Source: Heliopora coerulea
Lineage: Eukaryota > Cnidaria > Anthozoa > Scleralcyonacea > Helioporidae
Direction: 5' to 3'
NCBI GenBank assembly: GCA_030142905.1
Contig: JASJOG010000041.1
Span: 1,607,501 to 1,671,500, forward strand
Length of the DNA stretch: 64,000 nucleotides
Notes under the pieces: generated by a model
Seen by the model: only the letters and a program-made list of their open reading frames with translations
Told to the model about the DNA's origin: nothing
The model's database searches: none
Translations under genes and position numbers: made by a program
Shown: one piece after another, positions 38,350 through 44,072 of the stretch
How positions within the stretch are numbered: position 1 is the stretch's first letter
How the letters are laid out: each line of letters starts with the position of its first letter

Positions 38350-39015
38350 TTGTACATGTATATGTGTATGTATATGTATATTTGTATATGTATGTTTGTG
38401 TATGTACTTATATCGATACAGCTATCACGATACGATACACGATACAATACATATCTAGTTGTGAGAATACTGAGGATCGAACGTGAAATGACTTGCTGTT
38501 TTGACATAATTCTAATCAGTAGGAAAAACAGCTGACTAAGTAAGAAATAAGTAATACACTTCAATCAGAAAAACAATGTGAACAGAAAGCCGTTCTGTGG
38601 TAACTGTATCAAAATGTACCGATAATGCAGGGGCTCAACCAGGAATTTCAAAGGGCAGGAGTCGGATGGTAGTATCACAAGCCACTGTGGGTGTAATTTT
38701 GATTATTTCCAGTGAATTAGATGTACGTGGCTTTGGGAAATGAAGACAAAAAGCTGTCACTAACTAAGCTGTCATGTGATTTTCTTGTCTACGCGTTTGT
38801 TATGCTTCATAGGTTGTTTCTTTTGTGGGTAATCGAAGATTTTCTCTGACTATTAGATTTGGTTTTCATTGTAGGCCAAAGCAATTCACCTACACTCCGA
38901 ACCGTACACAGTTGAGAATGGATTTCTAACACCGACGTTTAAAATGAAGCGGCCGTTGTTGAATAAGTTGTTTGCAGAAAAAATCAACGAAATGTACAGA
39001 CGTTTGAACCCCTGA
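15685..39015 (+). CDS. ACSL: Long-chain-fatty-acid-CoA ligase, ACSL1/5/6 type, 23 exons
   Basis: The spliced frame encodes 678 aa, the usual length for animal ACSL. The exons are listed separately, and all 22 junctions are GT-AG with matching phase. The enzyme activates C12-C20 fatty acids to acyl-CoA with ATP through an acyl-adenylate, at the ER, outer mitochondrial or peroxisomal membrane. Residues 13-32 ([20 protein letters not shown]) form an N-terminal membrane anchor. The AMP-binding P-loop is YTSGTTGNPKGAM (258-270). Then come [43 protein letters not shown] (441-447), the hinge motif [10 protein letters not shown] (518-527), [20 protein letters not shown] (538-557), and a C-terminal TPTFKMKR that holds the adenylation lysine region. 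TSGTTGNPKGAM rather than the ACSL3/4 form places it with ACSL1/5/6. No peroxisomal C-terminal tripeptide is seen (it ends LNP). The start is the first ATG, directly before the anchor. Introns hold many foldback elements and MITEs. Confidence 0.95.
16110..16218 (+). CDS. ACSL: ACSL exon 2
   Basis: Residues 52-87 ([20 protein letters not shown] onward), ending GLDLS with a split Gly codon. Acceptor ctaacatag, donor gtaaga, phase 1 exit. Confidence 0.88.
16497..16664 (+). mobile_element. Palindromic element with a tRNA-like core, ACSL intron 2
   Basis: Outer arms of about 36 bases are near-perfect inverted repeats ('ccaagtgaatgaacccatac' on the left, matched in reverse complement at 16629-16664). 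Between them lies a tRNA-like stretch: 'ctacttggtagaatg' is A-box-like, there is a 7-base loop ctagtaa, and 'ggtttgaatcc' is B-box-like. Read as a tRNA, the loop would give an AGT (Thr) anticodon, but the stems are too poor for a working tRNA. Confidence 0.6.
17202..17269 (+). CDS. ACSL: ACSL exon 3
   Basis: Residues 88-110 ([23 protein letters not shown]), the family block 'PCLG.R......Y.W..Y'. Acceptor atcttaag, donor gtatta. The weak donor is supported by the phase match and the homology. Confidence 0.85.
18443..18546. mobile_element. TTAA-type MITE, left end intact
   Basis: Starts ttaacccattaaagagcagg and carries the family core 'taaaattgtctgg...gccagaataaa.tactaaagtgcaccct'. The right end is degraded. 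Related copies lie at 30914, 42531, 44358, 47560 and 63082. Confidence 0.55.
18595..18696 (+). CDS. ACSL: ACSL exon 4
   Basis: Residues 111-144, ending [11 protein letters not shown], the conserved 'GI.. .NR.E' block. Acceptor tttcatcatag, donor gtaagt. Confidence 0.92.
19011..19594. mobile_element. Foldback element, ACSL intron 4
   Basis: Two inverted arms of about 225 bases (19011-19236 and 19367-19594) match almost base for base. The outer end is aaacacagtttttaaatacg, and the arms meet around 'gcatttcggcagacc'. The loop is about 130 bases. No transposase frame is inside, so it is a non-autonomous foldback or an inverted duplication. Confidence 0.8.
20704..20803 (+). CDS. ACSL: ACSL exon 5
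   Basis: Residues 145-177 ([33 protein letters not shown]), the conserved W...E..C...S.V.VPLYDTLG block. Acceptor ttttttccaag, donor gtaatc, phase 1 exit. Confidence 0.93.
20975..21065. repeat. Degraded TTAA-MITE fragment
   Basis: 'ctttcactgcgggagctctc ... gtaaaatcatctggcattaacc' matches the interior of the 30914-31014 and 44358-44460 elements; the ends are lost. Confidence 0.4.
21455..21550 (+). repeat. Short tandem repeat next to an ACSL splice acceptor
   Basis: Units of 'atgtt' and 'ttttatgttac' run up to the acceptor of ACSL exon 6 at 21555 and supply part of its T-rich tract. Confidence 0.75.
21556..21728 (+). CDS. ACSL: ACSL exon 6
   Basis: Residues 178-235 ([20 protein letters not shown] onward to FAEVE). 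Acceptor gttttttaag, donor gtaagt. The acceptor's pyrimidine tract is the edge of a TGTTA-type tandem repeat. Confidence 0.92.
21946..22227 (+). mobile_element. tRNA-derived SINE, copy 2
   Basis: The clearest copy of the family. 'tggtggcacagtgatagtgc' fits an A box and 'accagggtttgattcc' a B box. The shared body is 'gtccagtttgactctaccga' to 'tggacctctagggagaacag', and the copy ends in an A-rich tail (22216-22227). Confidence 0.75.
22228..22400 (+). repeat. Dispersed repeat, copy 1
   Basis: 'gaggaaaacacaaaagattttg' through 'cttcgattttctacttcaaa' and 'aacatggccatt' is nearly identical to 57352-57540. It directly follows the SINE tail. Type unknown. Confidence 0.7.
22548..22580 (+). CDS. ACSL: ACSL exon 7, 33-nt microexon
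   Basis: Residues 236-246 ([11 protein letters not shown]), a basic linker just before the AMP-binding motif; vertebrate ACSLs have a basic Pro/Lys linker in the same place. Acceptor ccgttag, donor gtaagt. It is 11 codons in phase 0, so skipping would keep the frame. Confidence 0.78.
23328..23552 (-). mobile_element. Palindromic element with a tRNA-like core, minus orientation
   Basis: The arms 'ttcagaatcatcgtcagggt...catgaattgac' (left) and their reverse complement (23499-23552) enclose a minus-strand tRNA-like core at about 23400-23480. That core has 'tagctcaattcgtagagca' as a clean D-arm/A box, 'gcgttcgaatcccgc' as a T-arm/B box, and six of seven acceptor pairs (gactcga with tctagtc). The anticodon stem is poor, so it is a retroposon relic, not a tRNA gene. 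Confidence 0.65.
23553..23780 (+). mobile_element. Second tRNA-like unit, plus orientation
   Basis: It lies head-to-head with the unit before it. 'actcgatagctcaattggaa', a loop ctggtaa (anticodon GGT, Thr-like) and 'ggtgcaaatttgaattccgc' show the same tRNA-like core. The flank 'agttgactttagcagtgtag...caattcacgaaatattctgtt' matches the arms of its neighbour. Confidence 0.6.
24065..24116 (+). CDS. ACSL: ACSL exon 8
   Basis: Residues 247-263, [18 protein letters not shown], the first half of the AMP-binding P-loop. Acceptor gttttcttag, donor gtttgt; the next Gly codon is split (phase 1). Confidence 0.93.
24660..25005 (+). mobile_element. Decayed copy of the tRNA-like palindromic family
   Basis: It starts with a hairpin ('gaacagaaattttttcatga' against 24725-24760) and contains 'actcgatagataaacacgta' and 'ggtgcgagcacaaattccga', mutated versions of the A- and B-box regions. 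It ends with 'cagttgacttcgacagtgtc agataatcatga'. Confidence 0.55.
25345..26083. mobile_element. Foldback element, ACSL intron 8
   Basis: The arms are about 160 bases (25345-25505 and 25925-26083), starting 'caatcgtaaaag.aatactaatgcc' and containing 'acagtctgacgtttcgttgcc' in both orientations. The interior holds two smaller palindromes, around 25569-25600 ('ctcgctatctattcg') and 25753-25790 ('tagttgactcgggcttcgcc'). No transposase is visible. Confidence 0.8.
26490..26566 (+). CDS. ACSL: ACSL exon 9
   Basis: Residues 264-289, [20 protein letters not shown] and on to LSK. Completes the TSGTTGNPKGAM motif across the intron. Acceptor tcattttcag, donor gtaaga. Confidence 0.94.
26836..27065. mobile_element. 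Foldback element, ACSL intron 9
   Basis: The two halves are near-perfect inverted repeats of about 105 bases ('gacgtaatataaagatgaga' outside, 'aaagtatttaaaacaacttt' inside) around a centre of about 20 bases at 26940-26960. As RNA it could form one long hairpin. Confidence 0.8.
27270..27347 (+). CDS. ACSL: ACSL exon 10
   Basis: Residues 290-315, including [18 protein letters not shown], the family LPLAHM.ER motif. Acceptor tttctttag, donor gtaaga. Confidence 0.94.
27775..27857 (+). CDS. ACSL: ACSL exon 11
   Basis: Residues 316-342, [27 protein letters not shown] plus a split Arg. Acceptor gtttacag, donor gtgcaa, phase 2 exit. Confidence 0.92.
28705..28756 (+). CDS. ACSL: ACSL exon 12
   Basis: Residues 343-360, [18 protein letters not shown], the family 'PT.F..VPRLLNR..D' block. 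Acceptor gtttttag, donor gtaagt. Confidence 0.94.
28997..29079 (+). CDS. ACSL: ACSL exon 13
   Basis: Residues 361-387, [27 protein letters not shown] plus split Arg. Acceptor attacgtag, donor gttagt, phase 2 exit. Confidence 0.88.
29544..29598 (+). CDS. ACSL: ACSL exon 14
   Basis: Residues 388-406, [19 protein letters not shown], the family 'RN.S.WD..VF.K.Q' block. Acceptor attttacag, donor gtgagc. Confidence 0.94.
29691..29786 (+). CDS. ACSL: ACSL exon 15
   Basis: Residues 407-438, [20 protein letters not shown] onward to SSFGCF, the SLGGR.R....G.AP.S block. Acceptor cttttatcag, donor gtaagt. The preceding intron is only 92 bases. Confidence 0.95.
29898..30490. mobile_element. MITE with long terminal inverted repeats, interrupted by a second MITE
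   Basis: The left end, agggacctt[insert]aagatgtacaacgtc, and the right end (30450-30490) are inverted copies of about 40 bases around 'caacgtcaacttgaacga'. Flanking TA on both sides fits a Tc1/mariner-like duplication. The element sits in ACSL intron 15. Confidence 0.7.
29909..30122. mobile_element. Nested MITE with TAA target duplication
   Basis: The termini 'gggcacgttcattc' and 'gtgaacggcccc' are imperfect inverted repeats followed inwards by 'gatcgatctaact' in both orientations. TAA lies on each side (29906-29908, 30123-30125). Removing the element restores the outer MITE's end, so it inserted second. A PIF/Harbinger-like origin fits the 3-base TAA. It contains a triple 'agatcggtctc' repeat. 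Confidence 0.7.
30914..31014. mobile_element. TTAA-type MITE
   Basis: TTAA at both ends. It has inverted termini 'ttaactctttcaaggcggg' and 'caccaggaaagagttaa' and the family core 'gtaaaatcgtctgatgttac'. Confidence 0.65.
31640..31712 (+). CDS. ACSL: ACSL exon 16
   Basis: Residues 439-462, [24 protein letters not shown]. Contains the adenylate-contacting EGYGQTE motif. Acceptor ccatttcag, donor gtataa, phase 1 exit. Confidence 0.95.
32440..32745 (+). repeat. Dispersed repeat, copy 1
   Basis: Parts of this stretch ('attgaaatttgaatta', 'gtgacgtcacca', 'catgttccacatata', 'tgtccttagcaattgtaacg...caacgaaatatgtc') line up in the same order with 39826-40035. The ends are not defined. Confidence 0.5.
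33464..33510. repeat. (CA)n and (TA)n microsatellite
   Basis: About 13 CA units followed by a TATA tract. Confidence 0.9.
33693..33794. repeat. Perfect 45-base palindrome
   Basis: 'aggattgagtaacgtgcata' through 'ggataggttgtagttata' is repeated in inverted form, with about 12 bases between the arms. Microsatellites flank it on both sides. Confidence 0.85.
33826..33940. repeat. (TA)n-(GT)n-(TA)n compound microsatellite
   Basis: Alternating purine-pyrimidine tract of about 115 bases; all three forward and reverse frames through it are open only because of the repeat. Confidence 0.95.
34154..34242 (+). CDS. ACSL: ACSL exon 17
   Basis: Residues 463-492, [30 protein letters not shown]. Acceptor actgtttag, donor gtaatg. 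Confidence 0.94.
34575..34691 (+). CDS. ACSL: ACSL exon 18
   Basis: Residues 493-531, [20 protein letters not shown] and the hinge [16 protein letters not shown]. Acceptor ttttttcag, donor gtgaga. Confidence 0.95.
34700..34880 (+). repeat. Pyrimidine-rich intron tract
   Basis: A C/T-rich stretch ('tctccctctcttctcctctc') just after ACSL exon 18, open in two frames by composition alone. Confidence 0.6.
35181..35234 (+). CDS. ACSL: ACSL exon 19
   Basis: Residues 532-549, [18 protein letters not shown], the fatty-acyl-CoA synthetase signature start. Acceptor ctctctctag, donor gtttgt. Confidence 0.95.
35437..35526 (+). CDS. ACSL: ACSL exon 20
   Basis: Residues 550-579, [30 protein letters not shown]. 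Acceptor gactacag, donor gttagt, which opens a 'ttagttgag' tandem repeat. Confidence 0.95.
35621..35707 (+). CDS. ACSL: ACSL exon 21
   Basis: Residues 580-608, [29 protein letters not shown], the family VAIVVPD.E block. Acceptor gatatag, donor gtagga. Confidence 0.92.
35977..36380. mobile_element. MITE with GGGCTGATTAC termini
   Basis: The inverted termini 'taaggggctgattacgtgag' and 'ctcttgtaatcagccctta' enclose about 360 bases rich in 'gaaccggtc' and 'cgtgccggtc' motifs. The 40742-41114 element has related termini. Confidence 0.65.
36465..36780. mobile_element. hAT-like MITE with 8-base target duplication
   Basis: The inverted termini CATAGGCGTACGGGgc and ggCCCGTACGCCTATG are perfect over 14 bases or more. 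The flanking octamers are aatgtgac (36457-36464) and agtgtgac (36781-36788), 7 of 8 identical. An 8-base duplication and a CA-start terminus are typical of hAT elements. A G-run and a C-run flank the interior. Confidence 0.75.
37126..37197 (+). CDS. ACSL: ACSL exon 22
   Basis: Residues 609-632, [24 protein letters not shown]. Acceptor ttgtttcag, donor gtatat. Confidence 0.93.
38278..38405. repeat. TATGTATATTTG minisatellite
   Basis: Tandem 'tatgtgtatgtatattt' and 'gtatatgtatat' units in the last ACSL intron. Open frames on both strands are products of the repeat. Confidence 0.85.
38875..39015 (+). CDS. ACSL: ACSL exon 23 (terminal)
   Basis: Residues 633-678 and a TGA stop at 39013-39015. 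It reads [33 protein letters not shown] and ends YRRLNP. Acceptor ttcattgtag. TPTFKMKR carries the C-terminal lysine region used for adenylate formation. Confidence 0.95.
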   Translation, partial: AKAIHLHSEPYTVENGFLTPTFKMKRPLLNKLFAEKINEMYRRLNP

Positions 39016-39327
39016 GATTAATCGGAGGACATTTACTACACGGATAAAATATCGGGAAAAATGAAGAGCCATTTCGGGGAAAATGACCTTATTTACGTGA
39101 ATTTTACTATTATAGCAGTAGAAAGATTTGAAACAAATTGTAATCGGAAAACTTAGGAATAACGTAGTTAATAATACTACAGGAGAGTGATTAAAACTAT
39201 TTCCGTTGGTGATATTTTTTCTTGCAATGTACTTGCAAACCCAGCTAACCAAACAACTTGTCAACAGGACAACCAAGCAACGAACTAACCCCACCGAATG
39301 ATTGACTAACTAAACAGTAAATTAACC

Positions 39328-39333
39328 AATAAA
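39328..39333 (+). terminator. Candidate polyadenylation signal of ACSL
   Basis: AATAAA lies about 310 bases after the ACSL stop. It is the first exact copy seen on this strand; position is the only support. Confidence 0.3.
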
Positions 39334-39825
39334 CTATGGTAAGAAGCCCACAAAATTCAACTAAACCACGCGAAACTGGTTGACCCGAGCGGAGCTAACA
39401 TAGCCTCGAACTGAATTGAAACAACCAACCAATCCGACCAACCTACCAGTTGCTTTCCACATCAATGGTGAATCTAGACTGTGGAGTCGAGTCTTCCAGA
39501 AGAGTTTCCAATTTCAATTTGGTATTGCCCTGGTATTGATTCTCCGGCATCCCACGAAGTTTTGTGAAATATTTCTTCGAAATAGCATACTGGGAATTTT
39601 GGAAACATGATTTGAGATCATAGTGATCGAAACCTGTGAAAAAAGGTTTCGAGTCAACATTTTCGAAAAAGGAAAAGTTTAATTCGTTTTTTTTTCAGTT
39701 GATTAGAATGTGGACTGGTCCCCCCCCCCAAAAAAAAAAAGCATGGAGTTAAAGAATGTTTAAAAAGTGCTTGAGATATCGAATTTTTAAGTGGAAAGTG
39801 CGTTAGATATACACCAAAATTATAG

Positions 39826-40035
39826 TAACTTCGTTGAAATTTGAGTATTGAATGATCACGTGCGTAATGAACTTTTGAAAAATTATCGAGTTCATAAGGT
39901 TTTCGATGATGTTAGAGCGTCATGTCACCATATAACTTCATCAAATGAAAAAATTTCACCGCATATTCCACAAATACAACATCTTAGTTATACTGTCCTT
40001 AGCAACTGTAGCATAGCAACGAAATACGTCCAACG
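39826..40035 (+). repeat. Dispersed repeat, copy 2
   Basis: Partner of 32440-32745: 'gttgaaatttgagtat', 'catattccacaaatac', 'tgtccttagcaactgtagc...caacgaaatacgtc'. A short plus-strand frame here has no recognisable product. Confidence 0.5.
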
Positions 40036-40741
40036 TCATACCCTGAAAGCCGCGCCGAAAGTGAGACAAAAATCGTTTTCGGATTTTGGCGCGCTTTCCC
40101 GATGTATGTTCTTTGGTTGGTAGCGGCCATGTTGAAAAGAAGTGAGAACCAGTTTTTCCTTGGCAAAGAAACTGTGATGCATCGTATTTATGAAAGATTT
40201 AAGTTAAAGTTAAACTACTTAAGAGATTCCGCAAGTCAAAGTGATGCTGAACACGTCGAAGAAATGTCTTGAAGGGAATATGTCAATGAAGAGCTTACTT
40301 GGTACTTGGCAAGCATCAGGTATTTAGTTTGGACTTTAAGAAATAATATCATCGTTCATGCTTCGTGCAGTTTCCATTTTTTCTCGTTTTATGGTATCAT
40401 TCAACTTGTTGAGCTCGTTGGTGCTTTCCATGCTTGGCTACGCCATGTGTTTTCCCCAGGTATTTTTCCAGTTGAATTAACATTACTCGTGTCTCTATCA
40501 TAGCACAGAGACAGTGAAGCAATTTCCTACTTTTTTAAAACAGTTGATGTATGTTTGTAAATATGTCACTTACAAAACCTGACTTTGGGGTATAGTTGAC
40601 AGAGACGGGCAGATTCAAACGTGAAGTTCAACAGGTTTAACCGTTATGAATGTCCCATTTTAACCTTTTCAACCCCTACAATGTTGGGATGAGTTGTGGG
40701 GCCTTTACTCCTCCCGGGATCTGTCATGTTATCAGCCCTTA

Positions 40742-41114
40742 CTAAGAGGCTGATTACATGGAGATTATCAGTCTGGGCTGAAAATCCAGCCTGGTCAACT
40801 GGGCTGAGATTTCAGCCTGGCCTTCTGATAAAATACTTGAAAAATGGAGCTTGCAATTACATGAAGAAAGTTTCATCCCAGTTGACCAGGCTGAAAAACC
40901 CCATGTAATCACATGAAAAATTTCATCGTGGGCTGAGATGATTGACAGACGTGGGAAGATACAAACTGGTAAAACAAAGAGGGCTACTGACAAATTCCTG
41001 GCTGGGTTACATTCTGATTTCAGTTTCTGCCTGAGCTGAAATATTTTATGTTATTGGAACTTTTTTACAACCCAGTCTGCTGGGCTGAAATATTCCCATG
41101 ATATCAACCCCTAA
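40742..41114. mobile_element. MITE-like element, relative of 35977-36380
   Basis: The left end 'taagaggctgattacatgga' and the right end 'cccatgatatcaacccctaa' are imperfect inverted repeats. 'ctgggctgaaa' recurs inside in both orientations. Confidence 0.5.
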
Positions 41115-41211
41115 GCAGGCTCAGCATTAAGGTACCATAATGGTGCAAAATATTTAGTGGTTGAAATGTTTCCTCAATATTGTCATAAGTGAGGATCCAG
41201 GCAGGAATCTC

Positions 41212-41323
41212 AATCTTGAAACAAATATTAATGCCCAACAAAGTACACGCAATAAGGCCATCATTTATAAATCATGGCCTTATTGCGTGTACTTTGCTGG
41301 GCATTAATATTTGTTTTAAGATT
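41212..41323. repeat. Long hairpin palindrome
   Basis: Arms of about 48 bases ('aaatattaatgcccaacaaa', 'gtacacgcaataaggccat') differ at a couple of positions. The spacer is about 12 bases. Confidence 0.85.
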
Positions 41324-42324
41324 TAGTGGTTGAGTCTTCTTGTGCATAAGCATCAATTTCTTCAAGTAGTTATAATTATTGTTGGGTTTCAAAAGTAAAA
41401 GTTCTGCCAGGAGTTGGCTTCTTTATTGAGCCAATGCATGTGATATGAAAGTTGCCATTTTTGGTGGTAAATTCAAAATTCAGATGTTTAGTACCCAGTA
41501 TAATAAGCAAGATCCACAACCATTTGGTATGAAGATGATTTTGTAATAAAATTGAAATGTTACCATTTCACTTTCTGTCTTGTCTCTTATATTACTCAAA
41601 TCTTGAGTTTACAAGATGACATTTTTTGGAATCTGTTTTATCTTTTACTATACTGAGCAAGAATTCTCCTGTTTATAAACATTTGCCACCTAGCCAGGGA
41701 ATCAGGCTGAATGTGTGGTTTCCTCTTGTTCATCTTTGCTATTGTCTTCTATGTCTTTTCCTTATGCTTGTGCTTAATGCATAAAAGATTAATAAGAGTT
41801 TAACACAAAGAGCCTCCTTCAATTTCATGTCCACAGTTTTCTTGTGGCATATTAAGAGAATGGTCTGAAAATGAGAACGAAATGACTAAATCTATATAGG
41901 GGGGAACTTAGGGTGTCCATTGAGAACTTATACATAGATGATGATGATTATTTGCTTGTTTTGACTATATCGAGGTGTTTTCTTTATTTGAGGTATTTTC
42001 AGTACAGGTATACTGTGGTGTTTTCACTATGTCAATGTGTTTCTTATATATCTGTATAAATATATTGTGTGCTTCATTTTTTTATACTTATTTAAATGTA
42101 AATGAACTATGATATGAAATAATTTTGAATGTTTGCAGGAAGAACAAATCATAGTTGTTTAAGTTGTGAATTAAAAAATCATTCTTGTTTTCGGTTAGGA
42201 AAAAGATTATGCTAGCTTTCATACCATTCTTACACTTTGAGATTCAGTGTTGTTCTTGTTCTTGACTGTTTATCAACAAATCATTCTTGTTAATGATGTG
42301 ACACTTTATGTATAGGCTGGTCTG

Positions 42325-42530
42325 AGTAGCTAGTTGATCTAAGGTCTCGGTAAGTCTACATTGTAACTGGTCTAAGGTCTGAATAGGTCTAAGTAGGTCT
42401 TCTGCAAGTTCAAAGGGGACTATAGGGGTATAATGGGTCTGAGTAGGACTAAACAGGTATTAAGGAGGTCTATATGTAGGGCCAAGTGTGTCAAAGTAAG
42501 TTTTGGTGAGTTTAAGTAGGTCTAGGTAAA
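42325..42530 (+). repeat. 'taggtctaag' minisatellite
   Basis: About ten imperfect 10-base units (aggtctgaat, aggtctaagt, gggtctgagt, aggactaaac and so on) ending at the TTAA MITE. Confidence 0.6.
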
Positions 42531-42636
42531 TTAACCCATTAAGGGACAAGGGTGCACTTTAGTATTTCACTCTGGCTAACACCAGACAACTAATTTTACT
42601 TGTCAAGGAGACACGTCTTGTCCCTTAATGAGTTAA
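42531..42636. mobile_element. TTAA-type MITE, best-preserved copy
   Basis: 106 bases with TTAA at each end. The inverted termini are 'ttaacccattaagggacaag' and 'cttgtcccttaatgagttaa'. TTAA ends and a TTAACCC start fit a piggyBac-type non-autonomous element. Confidence 0.75.
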
Positions 42637-43885
42637 TAAAGTCTGCTTAAAGTGCCAATCCATGATAGCAATCTGTAATGGTTTGTAGCATCTGTATTGT
42701 AAATAGTCAAACCTAAATCATGACTCATATTTCATTGTATAGCCTGGTCCCTGTTCACAGCAAACTGGTATGGATGAAATGGTTCAATCTGCTAACTTAA
42801 ATAAAGCAGAAGATTTTTGTAAGTATATCAAGAACTATAAGACAAATAGAAGGGGATATTTTTATGACCATGTGCAGATGCATCTTCAGTGAAGAATTTC
42901 ATAATCATGGCACAACTTTAACCCTCCACAAAACTTACTTGTATTGATCAATGATGGTTTTAATACCTATGCAGAGATGCCTGCAAAGTATTCCACTATC
43001 ACATTTCAATCTGTTGCAAAAGCCTGGGTACTTTGTCCATCAACATATGTATTTGCATCATAAAAATGTGCACATTTTCTCATTTAAAATAAGTTGGCAA
43101 GTGTGTTCCAACTGCCCAAGCTCCAACATCTGGATAAATATGTAGGCAAACACTACATTATGCAATTGTTAACAGTCAGTCAATACCTTTAGGACCATGT
43201 AAGTCATTTTCAACTTTATTGTTGATTAAATATTAAAAGAGGTTGTGAAACTTTTATGCATGAATATAAGGGTCTCTGAATTCCATAGTCATGTATTCTA
43301 TGTTACTGTACACCACTGCATGAACTAGTTTTAATAATTGCATAAGTTACTAAAGATAGGATTTGTTTACATATCTGTCACACAAACAAATGAAATTGCA
43401 AGAATGTTTATGACTTGTACAATCTAGTTAAAATCCTATATATACCACATTATGTACAAAATACAATGGAAGTGAAGCTCAAAGAATGGTTAACATATTA
43501 ATATAACTATGTATGTTTCTAATAGTGTACCAATAATTTTCCATATCACCCATCACTATAATTATGATATAAATCATGAAATTGACTTAGTAGAAAAAAA
43601 TCTGTTGCATTTACTGAGTTCCCCAAGGATAGAAAATGATGAAGCAGGGTAAACAAGGTCATTTCATGTAGGTGACCTATCAGTTATATACATTTATCCA
43701 TTCATTTTAACAAAAATATTCTGATATTATTTAACCCTTTAATGCTTAGTGCCTGATATAATTACTAGACACTTATAGTAAAACAATAAATTACAGAACA
43801 AAGGCAGAACAAGTAATGAAAGAAAAAAAATTCAGGCATTGAAGGGTTAAACAGCCTCTGAATTGTGATTTTCCTCCTACTGTGT

Positions 43886-44072
43886 TTACATAGTAGTAGA
43901 TTCAGTCTTTAAATTCTTTGCACCACCATCAGTCCCAAGCCCATTGTTACTATAGACCATATCAAGCTGGCTTTCTATTTTGTCTTTGGGTGGTTTATAG
44001 ACCAGCCAGGCCAGCCCAAAGAACGATACAGAAATGATTTTGCAGATCATTGTAACAACCAAAAACACATTA
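43886..44072 (-). CDS. SLCO4A1: SLCO shared exon 6 (terminal)
   Basis: SNVFLVVTMICKIISVSFFG, LAWLVYKPP and a hydrophilic tail ending ESTTM, with the TAA stop at 43886-43888. The acceptor is catttctag. Helix 12 plus 'YKP' is the usual OATP ending. Confidence 0.9.

Larger units (their letters stand above)
39016..43885. other. Intergenic DNA between ACSL and the SLCO 3' end
   Basis: No exon is supported. It holds ACSL 3' UTR, the dispersed repeat at 39826, a GGCTGATTACATG-ended element (40742-41114), a palindrome (41212-41323), a 'taggtctaag' minisatellite (42325-42530) and a TTAA MITE (42531-42636). Because the two genes converge here, the region is 3' flank for both. Confidence 0.6.

Noticed and set aside
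38117..38564. Overlapping Tyr/Met/Cys-rich frames on both strands
   Set aside because: Produced by the TATGTATATTTG minisatellite in the last ACSL intron.
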